Positions 24,406 to 35,149 of a stretch of 64,000 nt of DNA are shown piece by piece (the stretch's first letter is position 1; the number at the start of each line of letters is the position of its first letter). Position numbers and translations under genes: made by a program. The stretch is from contig JAPWDM010000020.1 of NCBI GenBank assembly GCA_035578155.1, forward strand, positions 7,670,055 through 7,734,054. Direction: 5' to 3'. This DNA comes from Brachynemurus nebulosus. Taxonomy: Eukaryota > Arthropoda > Insecta > Neuroptera > Myrmeleontidae. The notes under the pieces were generated by a model, which did no database searches, had not been told where the DNA came from, and saw only the letters and a list, made by a program, of their open reading frames with translations.

Positions 24406-25618
24406 ATGAAGACAATTCCTGAAGACCAACATACAGTTTTTACTATAATGGAAAATACGACACTGATAACCACCACCGAATTAATTTCAACATCAACACA
24501 AGATAATTACACTTACTGTGGTCCTGGATTAATCGCATTTCGTTTAGCGTATTCCAACATGCACGGTTATTTAAGTTTGTTAGTTTGTTTATTCGGATCA
24601 GTTGCCAACACGTTAAATATTGCAATATTAACGCGTCGCGAAATGCGTTCACCAACCAATTTAATATTAACCGGTTTAGCGGTTGCCGACTTACTTGTAA
24701 TGCTGGAGTATATTCCATATGCGTGTCATATGTACTTGTCACCGGATCGTCCACGCTTGGAACGTTATTCGTACAGGTGGTCTATGTTTGTGTTATTTCA
24801 TTCAATTTTCACGCAAGTGTGCCATACGATATCAATTTGGTTGACGGTGACATTAGCCGTGTGGAGATATATAGCCGTTGCACATCCACAAAAGAATCGC
24901 GAATGGTGTCGAATGGAAACAACCGTGGCTGCGATTATAAGTGCATATATTGTGTGCCCGTTAATTTGTATTCCACTCTACATTACGTTTAGTTTATCGC
25001 CGAAAGTGGAAAGGTTTGTGAACGGTGGCTACAAATATAATAATCACACATACAATTCGACTATCGATGGTCCCACGTTTAACGCAACCATCTATTTTGT
25101 GAAGTTTAGTGATATGGCCGAACGAACTGCGTTGAAAGACCTAGATTTTTGGATTTATAGTGTAGTAATTAAAATTATACCATGTATAGCATTAACGATC
25201 CTATCTACACGACTTATCATGGCGCTAGTTGAGACGAAAAAACGACGACAGGCATTATCAATGGCCGGAGCACCGAGTGTCGCCTTGCCATTGACAAAAA
25301 TTAATCAAAACGCAGACACTTTAACATCATCCGGTAAGCAAGCAAAAGCAACCAATCTGGAACAGCAGCAGTCTTCAACATCTTCTGTGTTTCTTGCGGA
25401 AAATGGCAGTATTAATAAACTGAAAAAATCATCTATCAAAATTGCACATAAAAAAAGCTCACGTTTACTGGACAAAGAAAGGCAAACGGATCGCACAACA
25501 CGGATGTTGCTAGCCGTTTTACTTTTATTTCTAATTACAGAATTCCCGCAAGGAATTCTTGGATTGCTCAGTGTGATATTTGGAATAAAATTCTTCTTAG
25601 AATGCTACATTAATCTTG
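24406..25618 (+). CDS. Myosuppressin-type neuropeptide receptor, exon with TM1-TM6
   Basis: Class A GPCR of the insect myosuppressin/FMRFamide-like group. It would sit in the plasma membrane, bind a C-terminally amidated neuropeptide and signal through G proteins to muscle or nerve. Residues 1-53 are extracellular with N-glycosylation sites at N17 and N34. TM1 is about 54-76, TM2 86-108, TM3 126-152 followed by WRY (153-155) in place of DRY, TM4 173-195, TM5 248-272 and TM6 366-388. ICL3 (about 273-365) is long and basic. ECL2 has N-X-S/T sites at 213, 217 and 226. GLAVADLLVMLEYIPY and FLITEFPQGILGLLS match the group as recalled. The exon ends in phase 1 at 25618 before GTAAGT; TM7 and the tail must lie on a later exon that I could not find. 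Methionine 15 is an alternative start. Confidence 0.88.
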
Positions 25619-25624
25619 GTAAGT
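25619..25624 (+). other. Splice donor of the receptor exon
   Basis: TTG|GTAAGT matches the donor consensus at the point where receptor-like sequence stops (after INL plus one base). Beyond it the frame runs into a poly-T-coded KFFFFLLT tail and a stop, as expected for intron sequence. Confidence 0.82.
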
Positions 25625-27657
25625 TTTTTTTTTTTTTATTGACATAAATCTATAACTTTCATGTGAAACATTTTTATTGTCAGAAATAATTACCATTCTC
25701 ATCAACAACGCTTTCTCATTATTTTAGCATTGTATAAAATTTGTATTCGATAAGTTCCTGGTCTTTCAGAAATAAAAATTAAAAGTAAAACAATAATATT
25801 TTAAAAATTTAAACTACTGGCAGTCTTGTTTTCATAAATAATGCAAGCTTTAAATAAAACGAAAATAAAACGAAAATAAATTAGGTTTTATAGAATGGCG
25901 TGATATTACTCAAAACCTTAATACCAGACTTTTTCGTATCTTCAGATTTTCAGTCTAGATTTGTCTTATTAGTATTTCATTGTATTCAACGAGCTGAAGT
26001 AAGTGAAACTAACTCGAGAAAATACTTACGAAACTAGCCAAATTTTTCTGTGAGCTTTGCCTTTCTTTCCTTATTTTTAATTTACAGTAAATAGGTGGCA
26101 AGTGCGTAACGAGAATTAAATGGAAGTAACAAGGAACAAAAATATTTCCTGTTATATATAAGAAATGTTTACATAATACTTTTTTGAATATGATACTAGT
26201 TACTATATTACTTTTATTTATATTTCTCCTTACTTAGGTTATAAAAGATATGAACTAATTAATTAGGTAAATAAATTCAGTTAATTAATTGAAGAGGATG
26301 TCGAAATTTTATCGCCTTCCCAAAGCACTCATTAAATTTTAACAACAAAACATATACTGAGAAATAAATTTTCATTTAATAGAGAGAATACTGTTAATTT
26401 ATTTCGTTTTACGTTCTCATTTGTACTATTGCAAAACAGAGGTGAAGAAAGAAGTGTAGGATATTATGCTAGTAAGTTCTAACGAAAAAGGGACCGATAA
26501 TTTCAGACTACTGAATAACAAATGTGACTATTCATTTCCGCATGGTTTGTATAGGTATTGACGGGTGTAATTAAAAGTTGTTGATTGCTCCCGGAACTTA
26601 TACTCAATAATTTTAGTTTTATACACAAAATGTTGAGAGTTGACCTAATTTATTAAATTCCAATTGAAAATTGTTAATTAGAAGTCAGAAAAGCAATTGA
26701 CCAGTATCAGTTCGTCTTAGAATATCAGCTTAAGGTGAATCGATTACTACTGGCGAATGAATTACAAAGTCTATTTTTTTCTCTATAAATAAATATAATT
26801 TATGTGTAGAAAAATAAGTTAAATTTTATAATAAACGTACAGTATTAATATTTGATTATTATTCAATCTTCTAATTTTAATAATTTTGAAAGTAATGAAT
26901 TTGACTCTGGTAGTTGGCAAGTACGCACACATAATAACCTATACATACACAAATATTTATGGGTGTATTAGTATGAAATGCCATTTTTGTAGTTTTCTTT
27001 CTATTTATTATAATAACTAAACGTCCAATATTAAACAAAATAGTTTTTTAATGATTCAAAAACATAAAAGAAAATAATTTTCAGTTTTTTTAAATCTTAA
27101 AGTTGGTTTTCAACGACACAACTTACTTAAATATATACCTCCGATCCACCTCTGATCATACTTTTCACATTTACTCGTACGTTAAAAATTCTAACTTCGA
27201 AAATTTATTTCTTCTAAACTAGACGTCAGAAATTATTCAAATGGTGTCAGTGAATGCACCATATGTTTCTCTATAATATGCTAAAATTTCAAATTCTAGA
27301 CTTGGAAAATTTGTAATCGATTCCTCTTAATTTGTTGGTACAAGCTAACATGCAGTTGACATTAAACTAATTTTACTGTTTGAACAGGCTTGGCAGTCGT
27401 ACAGCAATCATTTATCGTACATGTATCATAATTTGAACATCTTGGGTGTACAATAATGCAACGATTTTAGGTATTAGGTAATTTTTTTTGTATTATTTAC
27501 CTTCATTTATTATAACCAGAATTTTCCGCACAATATCAATATTCACAATGTATTTCAAACTTGACTTTCTACTAATAGTAAGATGAGCTCTATTTTAAAT
27601 TCATATTAGGAAGTATGAACGTATGTACCATATGTGTGTGTATCACCACGGAACACA
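25625..27657. other. Probable receptor intron, no exon found
   Basis: About 2 kb of AT-rich DNA scanned for a TM7 exon (an N-S-x-I-N-F type block) without success. No other feature recognised. Confidence 0.5.
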
Positions 27658-27830
27658 TTAGCTCCTTATAGACCAACTACATTCTCGCGAAGTTGACCGA
27701 GTAAGAGAGTGTAGATAGTTGCCTCGTTGTGCCTCGCGGTTAATGTTATAATGCTATTCATATGCTTCGGCCTGTCTCAGCCAACCTCGCGTCGGTCAGT
27801 TTCGCGAGAATGTGGTTGCTCCTTTAAATA
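27658..27830. mobile_element. Short MITE-like inverted repeat
   Basis: Ends are imperfect inverted repeats sharing ACATTCTCGCGAA and TGACCGA near 27689-27709 and 27793-27818. About 170 bp, GC-richer than its flanks. Class undetermined. Confidence 0.6.
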
Positions 27831-27978
27831 ATTAAGATGAGCTAACTCATCCAACAATGTGACGGTTTACATTGTTTCCATATGTAGGTGTATATTCGGT
27901 TTCAGCGTATAGGGCTATCATATGTGTACTAATATCTATTGTTCATTTCTATGTTTATAGAAATATGTACCTATATAC

Positions 27979-28168
27979 ACTGGACTCTCGATTCTGTCAC
28001 ATAAATGTTGGGGCCAGGGTGGGGTTAAAGATTTACATTAAACAATAATTATTTAGTGTAATGAAACCACGATTCCATACGTTACAAGGGTTGCAAGTGA
28101 ACCGCCACTCTCGATTCTGGCTCTCCGCACCTTGGCCCCAACATTTATGTGACAGAATCGATAGTCTA
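27979..28168. mobile_element. Short MITE-like hairpin element
   Basis: TCGATTCTGTCACATAAATG followed by TTGGGGCCA occurs at 27987-28017 and inverted at 28132-28162. About 190 bp. Resembles a pogo/Tigger-type MITE, but no target duplication was resolved. Confidence 0.65.
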
Positions 28169-28965
28169 ATGTATTTTATATTTTATATTAAACTGAATTT
28201 AATTCTAATAAAATTTAAAAATGTATATATTTTCTACTTGAATTTTACAAAGATTTTATTTAAGTTTCGCACTATATTCGAGTATAATATATTAATAGTC
28301 TTATATATGAATTTATTCACGTCAATTCGACAAGTCTTAAAAGTAAAGCTCTCAGATTTTTTTCATATTCTCTATAATTTATATACTAGTAGAGCTATGT
28401 CAAATTTTAATATAATTTCGCAAAATTATTATTTAGGCTCGAGATATTTAGCTCCGAAAATTACGGTAATTATCACGTTTTTTTGCATTTTCTTTATAAA
28501 AAATTCTATACCTTCCTAACGCGGGATTTGAATTGGTTTTTTTTTGTGAGTAAATTCATGAAGCTCTATAGTACATTACAACACAAGAAAACATTTTTAT
28601 ATTGTCCGGTTTCGTATTTCCATATACTCAAATTAGGTCAAATTTGGACAACCCTGGCCAAAATCTCTAATAACTTAAATAGATGATTTTTTCTCATTGT
28701 GTTCAGAATTTTACGTTCCTTCAAATTTTGTAAAGAAACTAATAGACTTTTACTGTTATCAATATAAAAACGAAGAAAATCCTAACCTATGCTTAATTAT
28801 AGAGCATTCATATGGTACGTATGAAACTATACAATAAATATTTAGCTACTTTTTTGAGGTTACAGGAAATTTCATGTCTTAAAGGTTAACAATGAAAAAA
28901 ATTTGACAGCAAAATCTCTGGCTTTCTGCGAAAGAAATACGTAAAAAAAGTACAATAATTTAGAT
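28169..28965. other. No gene seen
   Basis: AT-rich; the open frame at 28061-28519 has low-complexity composition and overlaps the hairpin element. Confidence 0.5.
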
Positions 28966-28979
28966 TACTATTATTATTA

Positions 28980-29020
<41 letters not shown>

Positions 29021-29042
29021 TATTATTATTATTATTATTAAT
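28966..29042. repeat. (TTA)n microsatellite
   Basis: About 25 ATT/TTA units with two interruptions. Confidence 0.96.
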
Positions 29043-29338
29043 TTTGTTATTTCTTTTAAGCAAACCCTCATTTTTAGCTTTTAGGTTTTACCTTTAAAAT
29101 TATTCAACTTAATATAAACAGTCGGTCGTATTTATATGTTGTTTTTGTTGCAGTATTCTATGTTATTTTAGTATTAACTGTATTTGAGTGATGACCAGTG
29201 ATAATGATGGTTTTTTAGTCGAATTTTTCCTTGAAAAAATTAGACTTATACAGTCTATAGGATAAGAACGGCGAGAGGCGAGAGTAGAGGCGCTATCCGT
29301 TTTCGGACCCGCAGAACACGATTCTGTAGAAAAAAATG

Positions 29339-29342
<4 letters not shown>

Positions 29343-29416
<74 letters not shown>
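29343..29416. repeat. (TA)n, left half of an interrupted tract
   Basis: Pure TA ending exactly where the transposon inverted repeat begins. Its other half is at 33213-33269. Confidence 0.97.
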
Positions 29417-29419
<3 letters not shown>

Positions 29420-29446
29420 CGGTGGAAAGGTAAAACGTTGTAACCC
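29417..29446 (+). repeat. Left terminal inverted repeat
   Basis: Begins CGACGGTGGAAAGGTAAAAC and ends GTTGTAACCC. Confidence 0.92.
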
Positions 29447-29616
29447 TCAGAAATTTCTAAATTAGGGTTACAACATAAATGATATTGTTGTATATGTTTG
29501 GATTGACAGGTAAAATGTTGTTGCCAACAAATAATTGGAAGTTCGTTAAATTTCATATTTTTCATTGTTGTAAGCCACATGAGTTGTCGAATAAGAAAGG
29601 TAAAACGTTGTAAGTA

Positions 29617-30364
29617 TAAGGCTACGGTTACAGTGCAAGCGACTTCGCGCGAACTGGTATTCGCGCGAAGTCACAGATATTCGCGCGACTAAAACAAACA
29701 TGTACAAATGAGTGTAACTGGTTACAGTACAAGCTACTTTATAGAGCGCGAATAGCTGAAAATCGCCGTTGGTCGCTTGTAGTTCAAACAAGTTTGTTTT
29801 TTTAAGCGAATTTAAAGACACATATTTAAAATTATACATATTTATAGGTAAACATGATTCATCTTTTATGGTTCATTTGTTATTGTTATTTACACAGGTA
29901 TTTAGAAAATGGATGCTGAAAAATTAATAAAATGCTGCTAATTTTTCTGATGGCGAAATACAGTCTTTAAAATTATGTTGTTTTTTATTTCGTTTTCTAT
30001 TTCAGCTAATATCTAATTATACATGTTAACATTGTTAACATTATTTTATAAGATAGCATTCAAAAAAATTTTCAGGTAGTTGGGTTAATTCTTCAAAAAG
30101 TTGATTATGTTCACTTAAATTTTTATTTTTAAAAATACTGTCCACCCAGCATTTTCTGTTTTCTTCAAAATAAACTTGATAAGAGTACATAATTTTCCAA
30201 TAAATAATACTCGTCTAAAATATCCATTGTAAAATTGTTAAAATGTTAATAAAATTGAATTAAGCGAGAACTGTTTTTTTGCGAAAAATCGCGTATTTAG
30301 TTGCTTGTACTGTAACCACGCTATCGATAGCGCGATAGTCGCTTACACTGTAACCGTAGCCTTA
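29617..30364 (-). mobile_element. Nested PIF/Harbinger-like element
   Basis: 748 bp with inverted ends TAAGGCTACGGTTACAGTG (one mismatch over about 28 bp), flanked by TA on each side (29615-29616, 30365-30366). It splits a subterminal repeat of the host transposon. A 13-bp perfect stem GACTTCGCGCGAA lies at about 29641-29674. The minus strand carries a transposase-like fragment (30041-30227), supporting Harbinger affinity. The 3-bp TWA duplication typical of that class is not clean here. Confidence 0.82.
30041..30227 (-). pseudogene. N-terminal fragment of Harbinger/ALP1-like transposase
   Basis: Starts MDILDEYYLLENYVLL at 30227. After a one-base frameshift it reads FEENRKCWVDSIFKNK, then HNQLFEELTQLPENFFECY, and a TAA at 30043. 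The (R)-x-(F/C)WV-x-P/S-(I/L) then LF-EL then F-x-Y/C pattern is the conserved N-terminus of PIF/Harbinger and ALP1-like transposases as I recall it. The catalytic DDE part is absent. About 60 codons in all. Confidence 0.62.
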
Positions 30365-30526
30365 TACAACCTTTTACCGGGTAACAATTTGTAACAATTA
30401 CACCACCTGTTAAAAAGGCGATTGTGCAAATTATAACAAAGTTTTGTTTCTCCTGTGCCCATAATTTGTAAAATTATTTTAAATTATTAATTAGTTTCGT
30501 AAAAAATTGCCAGTTATTCATTTTTG

Positions 30527-30593
30527 ATGATGAGTTGGGGTTTTAGAGGTGCACGAATACTCGCGCTAGCAATTAATGCTCACAAAGATGAAG
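30527..30593 (+). CDS. Putative transposase, exon 1
   Basis: Begins MMSWGFRGARILALAINAHK and ends in phase 1 at GAAG|GTTAGT. Joined to exon 2 (30756) the split codon becomes GTG (V) and the frame continues without interruption. The donor and the TTTTATAG acceptor are both good matches to consensus, and the intron is 162 bp (30594-30755). The second methionine (30530) is an equally possible start. Exon assignment is inference from splice signals and frame; no transcript evidence is available. Confidence 0.75.
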
Positions 30594-30755
30594 GTTAGTA
30601 CCTAATTATCACGTATTTTTAATAACCAAAAAAATATTTTAAGACCCACTAGATTTGCTAAACCCACATTTCAATAATTAATTAATAAAATTTTTACTAT
30701 TACCTACTAGTTTTATATTTGTTGCACCTAATTTAATTTTCTTTTCCTTTTATAG

Positions 30756-32787
30756 TGCAAGCTAATGTTGATGTTAACACGGACGATCCCAACACCGTGT
30801 TTTCAAGTGCTAATATTGACATTAATGATGCTGAAATAATTCTTGTAGATGAAGGGTTTATTTGTGATCCTGACACGGCCCAGATTGTGAATATTAATGA
30901 TTTAAAAGAGTTAGCAGATGAACCTAATATTAAAGTTACTGAATGTGATCAATTATTATTGAATTCAAATGTAAATTACGAAATGGATGTAGCAAACGTT
31001 ATGGAAATACAAACTGCAGATAGTGAGCAGCTAGTAGACAGGAGCATTTCTGAAAAGGGGAAAAGGGTGATAAAACAAAATAAAGCGGTAGTACGAAAAT
31101 TGAAAAAACAAAACGGTGAAGCTTATATTAGCAAATCCAAAAAAACAATGGCTAAAAAAAAGTTACGCCCTAACCCATGCAAAGAAAATTGTCCAAACGG
31201 TTGTGGGTTAAAATTTAATGAAGAAGAAAGATTAAATATTTTCAGAAATTACTGGGCGCTTGATAATCAAGATAAGCGAACTTTTTTACTGTCTTGTATG
31301 GCTGAGACATCTAAAGCTAGAACGTACGTTAAGGGACCAAGTCGACGAGGTCGAACTTTTAAATATTATCTACCCTATGGGGATGAAAAAATTAAAGTCT
31401 GTTTACAGTTTCTTTTAAAAACTTTAGATTTGTCTCACAGAATCCTATCGTTCACTTATAAAGAAAGAACTGCATTACATACACCTAAACCAGATATGAG
31501 AGGAAAAAAGACACCGCCAAATAAAACAAAAGAAGCGGACGAATCTAAGGTTCAATCATTTATTGAGTCATTACCGGCTGTCCCTTCACATTATTGTAGA
31601 AGTGATTCCAATAAGCTATATCTTTCCATGGAGTACAAAAATAAATCAAACATTTACAGAATTTATCAAAAGGATTTTTGTTCACGGGAAGGTATTACAC
31701 CTGTTTCCGATAAAGTCTTTAGAAGAATTTTTAACCAAAAATACAACATAGGAATTCATCTTCCTAAAAAAGATAAATGTGCAACATGTGAAGGAAGTAA
31801 GGAAACTGAAACTGAATCAGAACATTTTACTTCCCACATACATGAAAAAAAATTAGCACTGTCACTATTCAAAGCACATCAAATAAGATCTAAACGTGAT
31901 CAGAAGTTTTTGTGTGTTTCTTTTGATCTTCAGAAAGTCTTAAACACTCCTCATGGTGACAATATGCTCCTCTATTACTCAAGAAAGTACGCCATGTACA
32001 ATTTCACATTATACGAAAGTGGAACACGCAATGGATTCTGCTATTTATGGGGTGAATCTGAAGGTAAAAGAGGTGCAAATGAAATATGTTCTAATGTGTA
32101 TTCTTATTTAAAGGATTTAGAGACTCGAATGCCTGAAGTGAAGATAATTTCATTTTTTTGTGACAGCTGCCCAGGACAAAATAAAAACCGGCAAATGCTG
32201 GTAATGTTACATTATTTTGTACAGGAGTCAAAAACTGTTGAAGAAATACAAATAACGTATTTATTACCGGGGCACACTTACATGCCAGCTGATTCGATGC
32301 ACTCCGTAATTGAATCAAATTACCGCAAAAAAATTGTATGGGCACCTAGCGAATGGCCTACGATTATAACAAATAGTAGAATCAATCCAAGACCCTATGA
32401 AATTATGGTTCGCACCCACAAAGATTTCCAGGACTGGAAAACCATACAGGAGAACAATAGTTTAAGTAAGGCTTGTAATATCCGCAGTGTACGACGGGCA
32501 ATTATAAAAAAAATGACCCGCAAATATTACTTTATAATACATACGATAACACTGAAGATCCTCGTTCTGTTCGTGTCCAAGGTTCACGGCGAAAGTTATC
32601 TAGTGTCATAAAAAATGTTTATCCATCACGGTTACCTATAAGCGCCGCTAAAAAGAAAGACTTAGTTGCATTGTGCAAAAAAAAAATAATTCCTTCTAGG
32701 TATCACAGCGAATACCTTCAAATACCCTCCAGTAACGCGACAGAAGACGTAATTGAAGAAGAAGAACGAATCGATTTCGATGACTAA
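30756..32787 (+). CDS. Putative transposase, exon 2 (one frameshift)
   Basis: Residues are numbered with the GTG at 30755 as 1. An acidic N-terminus is followed by a basic stretch (101-140), a C142-C146-C150 cluster, a C342-x2-C345 then H357/H361/H363 cluster, and a core with FDLQK (D391), FFCDSCPGQNKN (D470) and PGHTYMPADSMHSVIE (D513, E520). These are plausible metal-binding acidic residues of an RNase H-like nuclease. I recall many related insect proteins carrying this signature, annotated as a domain of unknown function. In the open frame a poor C-terminus follows the A8 run at 32506-32513. Shifting one base there restores a frame with PISAAKKKDLVALCKKKIIP, ending TAA at 32785-32787. The copy is therefore either frameshifted or has a homopolymer error. 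About 700 residues if intact. Confidence 0.75.
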
Positions 32788-32908
32788 TTTTTTCAATTTT
32801 TTGTGCCTATTCAACTGTGGTTTCTTATTTTTTATAATAACAAGAATAATATTAAACTAATAATAATTAATTACATATTTCATTTTTAATTTCTAAACGT
32901 TAAACTTT

Positions 32909-32914
32909 AATAAA
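32909..32914 (+). promoter_or_regulatory. Candidate polyadenylation signal
   Basis: AATAAA about 120 bases after the restored stop codon of the putative transposase and inside the transposon. Confidence 0.5.
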
Positions 32915-33182
32915 AAATTATACAACTAAGCCGATTATTATTATTGTATTCATTGTTGTATTCCACATTTACATCCTGAAGGACACCGGTAATAGGTTGT
33001 AATCCACAAATTTTACTATTTTTTTTTTTTTTTTAAGTTTTTGTAATGTTATTTATATAAACCCTTTGTATATTCAATATGTATTAAATATGAGCAAAAC
33101 CACTCAAAAATATTTAGCCAATTCCATGTAATATTACTATAACTATCGGTTTTTTTTAATTCCTGAAAAAATACAGATTTGT

Positions 33183-33209
33183 GGGTTACAACATCTTACC
33201 TTTACACCG

Positions 33210-33212
<3 letters not shown>
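33183..33212 (-). repeat. Right terminal inverted repeat
   Basis: Reverse complement begins CGACGGTGTAAAGGTAAGAT and ends GTTGTAACCC, pairing with 29417-29446. Confidence 0.92.

Positions 33213-33269
<57 letters not shown>
33213..33269. repeat. (TA)n, right half of an interrupted tract
   Basis: Starts directly after the right inverted repeat; with 29343-29416 it represents one TA tract split by the insertion. Confidence 0.96.
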
Positions 33270-33271
<2 letters not shown>

Positions 33272-35100
33272 GGCTCTTTTAATATGTGTAGGGCCCTCCT
33301 ATGGAAGTTAGGAGCTCAAATTTGGTAAATGGGGCTCATTCCGATGCACAACAATACTATCAAACTGGGGTCAAATTTTAGGCAAATTTTGGATCCGACC
33401 CAACCTTTAAGCGGGTGGTGGGGGGCGGAAAAGCAATAAAACTTTTCCAAACGGGTCGGAAATAATGTTTCGGGCAATTATCTACAACATATCCAAAATT
33501 CAACTTCCTAGGATGATTTGGTGGGAGTAGAGGGGGAAAAAACGATTTTCGCTGGACCTAACAAGCCCCCAGCCCCTCAGAATTAACGTAGAGGGTTGAA
33601 ATTTGGTGTGTTGATAGAGTTCATACCTAGGTTGTGCTTCTTGAGGGTTCTAATATTTTACCTCCACCCCCCTCATTTTTAAGCTACAATTTCATGCTTT
33701 TTCGACGTTTTCGAAGTTTGTACCACTCGCATTAGGGAGTCCACATTACTTTTCCCCCCACTTCTCCTATTTTTACATCGGAATTCAATGCTATTGCTAA
33801 ATGTGTTTTAAATGCATTATTTTTATTCTAAATACAGGTAGGCGAATACTAATTTTTTAAAATTTAAAAAAATGAACGTACTTTTATAACAAATGAAAAA
33901 CATACATATTAAGTAATTTAAAAATGTTATTAAAGTCACTGTTTATTTATAAATTAGGAATTTTGGATTTTTATTATTTATTAAATATAAATTTTTTTTT
34001 TTTTTGAAAAGAAAAAATATATTCATAAAGGCCTTCCAGTTTACTATTTAAGTTCCTTTTTTAATATTTAAAAATAAAAAACAAAGGCAATTGGCGGATA
34101 AGCATTGGTAGGAATGCCCTCGTACGAATTGTGTTGGCTTTTTCCCTGCTAACTGCTATCGGCACAAAATTGAAATTTACTGAGATTCAGCCCTTAAAAA
34201 CTTAAAACCTTTTTTTTTAAAGCCCTGATCAACCGGACACTCATCATCAGTTTTGAAACCACCAAAATGACAAATCGCTTGTGGACTTTCAATTACATTT
34301 TGCTTGTCGACATTCAATACCGAAGATGAAAGGAAAAATTCGACTTCCGTGATGGGGCTCCGTTGCTCACGGCGTTTTTTAATGTAAACTCACTTTTGCG
34401 ATGCGAAATAAGAGGTATCTAACTAAATCTTATTATTACATAAAATATACCAAGAATTACATAATTACTAAGTATATGTATATGTAATTGAGTTAGCAAG
34501 GCTCCAGTATTTTAATCCATCTATTTAAATTATTTTTACATTTCACAGACAATATGTATGGAAATCGTCAGTTCAGTACAGCTAATTTATTTCCAATAAA
34601 TAAAAATTATTTTGATTGACAAAGTATTTAACATATTTCTTTGGAATATTTATTTTACGAACATAAAACAAAATATTTTTTTTCAGGAAATATGAAAGAT
34701 TTAAGTTTGCATATCCTACGCCATTGCATATTTTGGTGTCAGTATGTCCGCAAAAATAAAATATTAATGAAAAATGTTAAAATTAATTTTTTGAAATTTT
34801 GCCATTTTTTGACGTCTTTGATTCGACGTACTTTGTTTCACATGTTAATCTACGCTACAGGATTTACGTCGTAAAATAGAATTTATTATCTCTTACTTTT
34901 TCGCTTGACTCTTTTCGATACTTCAATCAAAGCCACTTTCTTTACATAAACTTTATTTAAGTAAGAACTTGGGATGTAAGAGCGGCAGTGGCCTAACTAT
35001 CGAAACGCTATCACAAATTCATTGGTGGTAGATATAATGTAGTCAATGAAGCATCAAAATGATCAAAATCTCGAAATTCTCTATAACAGCTCCATTTTTT
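33270..35100. other. No gene seen
   Basis: 33280-33780 is less AT-rich with C-rich runs and looks like old repeat DNA. The remainder is AT-rich without a recognisable feature. Confidence 0.5.
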
Positions 35101-35149
35101 ATGAAATTTTTTTTAAATTGTATGTTTCAATATATTATTTAAAATCATA

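Larger units (their letters stand above)
29417..33212 (+). mobile_element. TIR DNA transposon encoding a CDSCPGQNKN-type protein
   Basis: 3796 bp bounded by 30-bp terminal inverted repeats (29417-29446 and 33183-33212) that match at 27 of 30 positions and begin CGACGGTG. Both ends abut TA repeats, so the target duplication cannot be read but is TA-compatible. Further copies of the GGTAAAACGTTGTAA motif lie near 29508, 29599 and (inverted) 30366-30378, forming subterminal repeats. The only sizeable gene inside is the two-exon protein at 30527-32787, which is therefore the best candidate transposase. A younger Harbinger-like element is nested at 29617-30364. Confidence 0.88.

Noticed and set aside
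25619..25647. Receptor reading frame continuing to a stop after KFFFFLLT
   Set aside because: This part follows a strong GTAAGT donor and is poly-T intron sequence; a receptor ending before TM7 is not credible.
28061..28519. 152-codon plus-strand open frame
   Set aside because: It starts inside a hairpin MITE and continues through AT-rich DNA with F/I/L/N/Y-rich translation; no motif.
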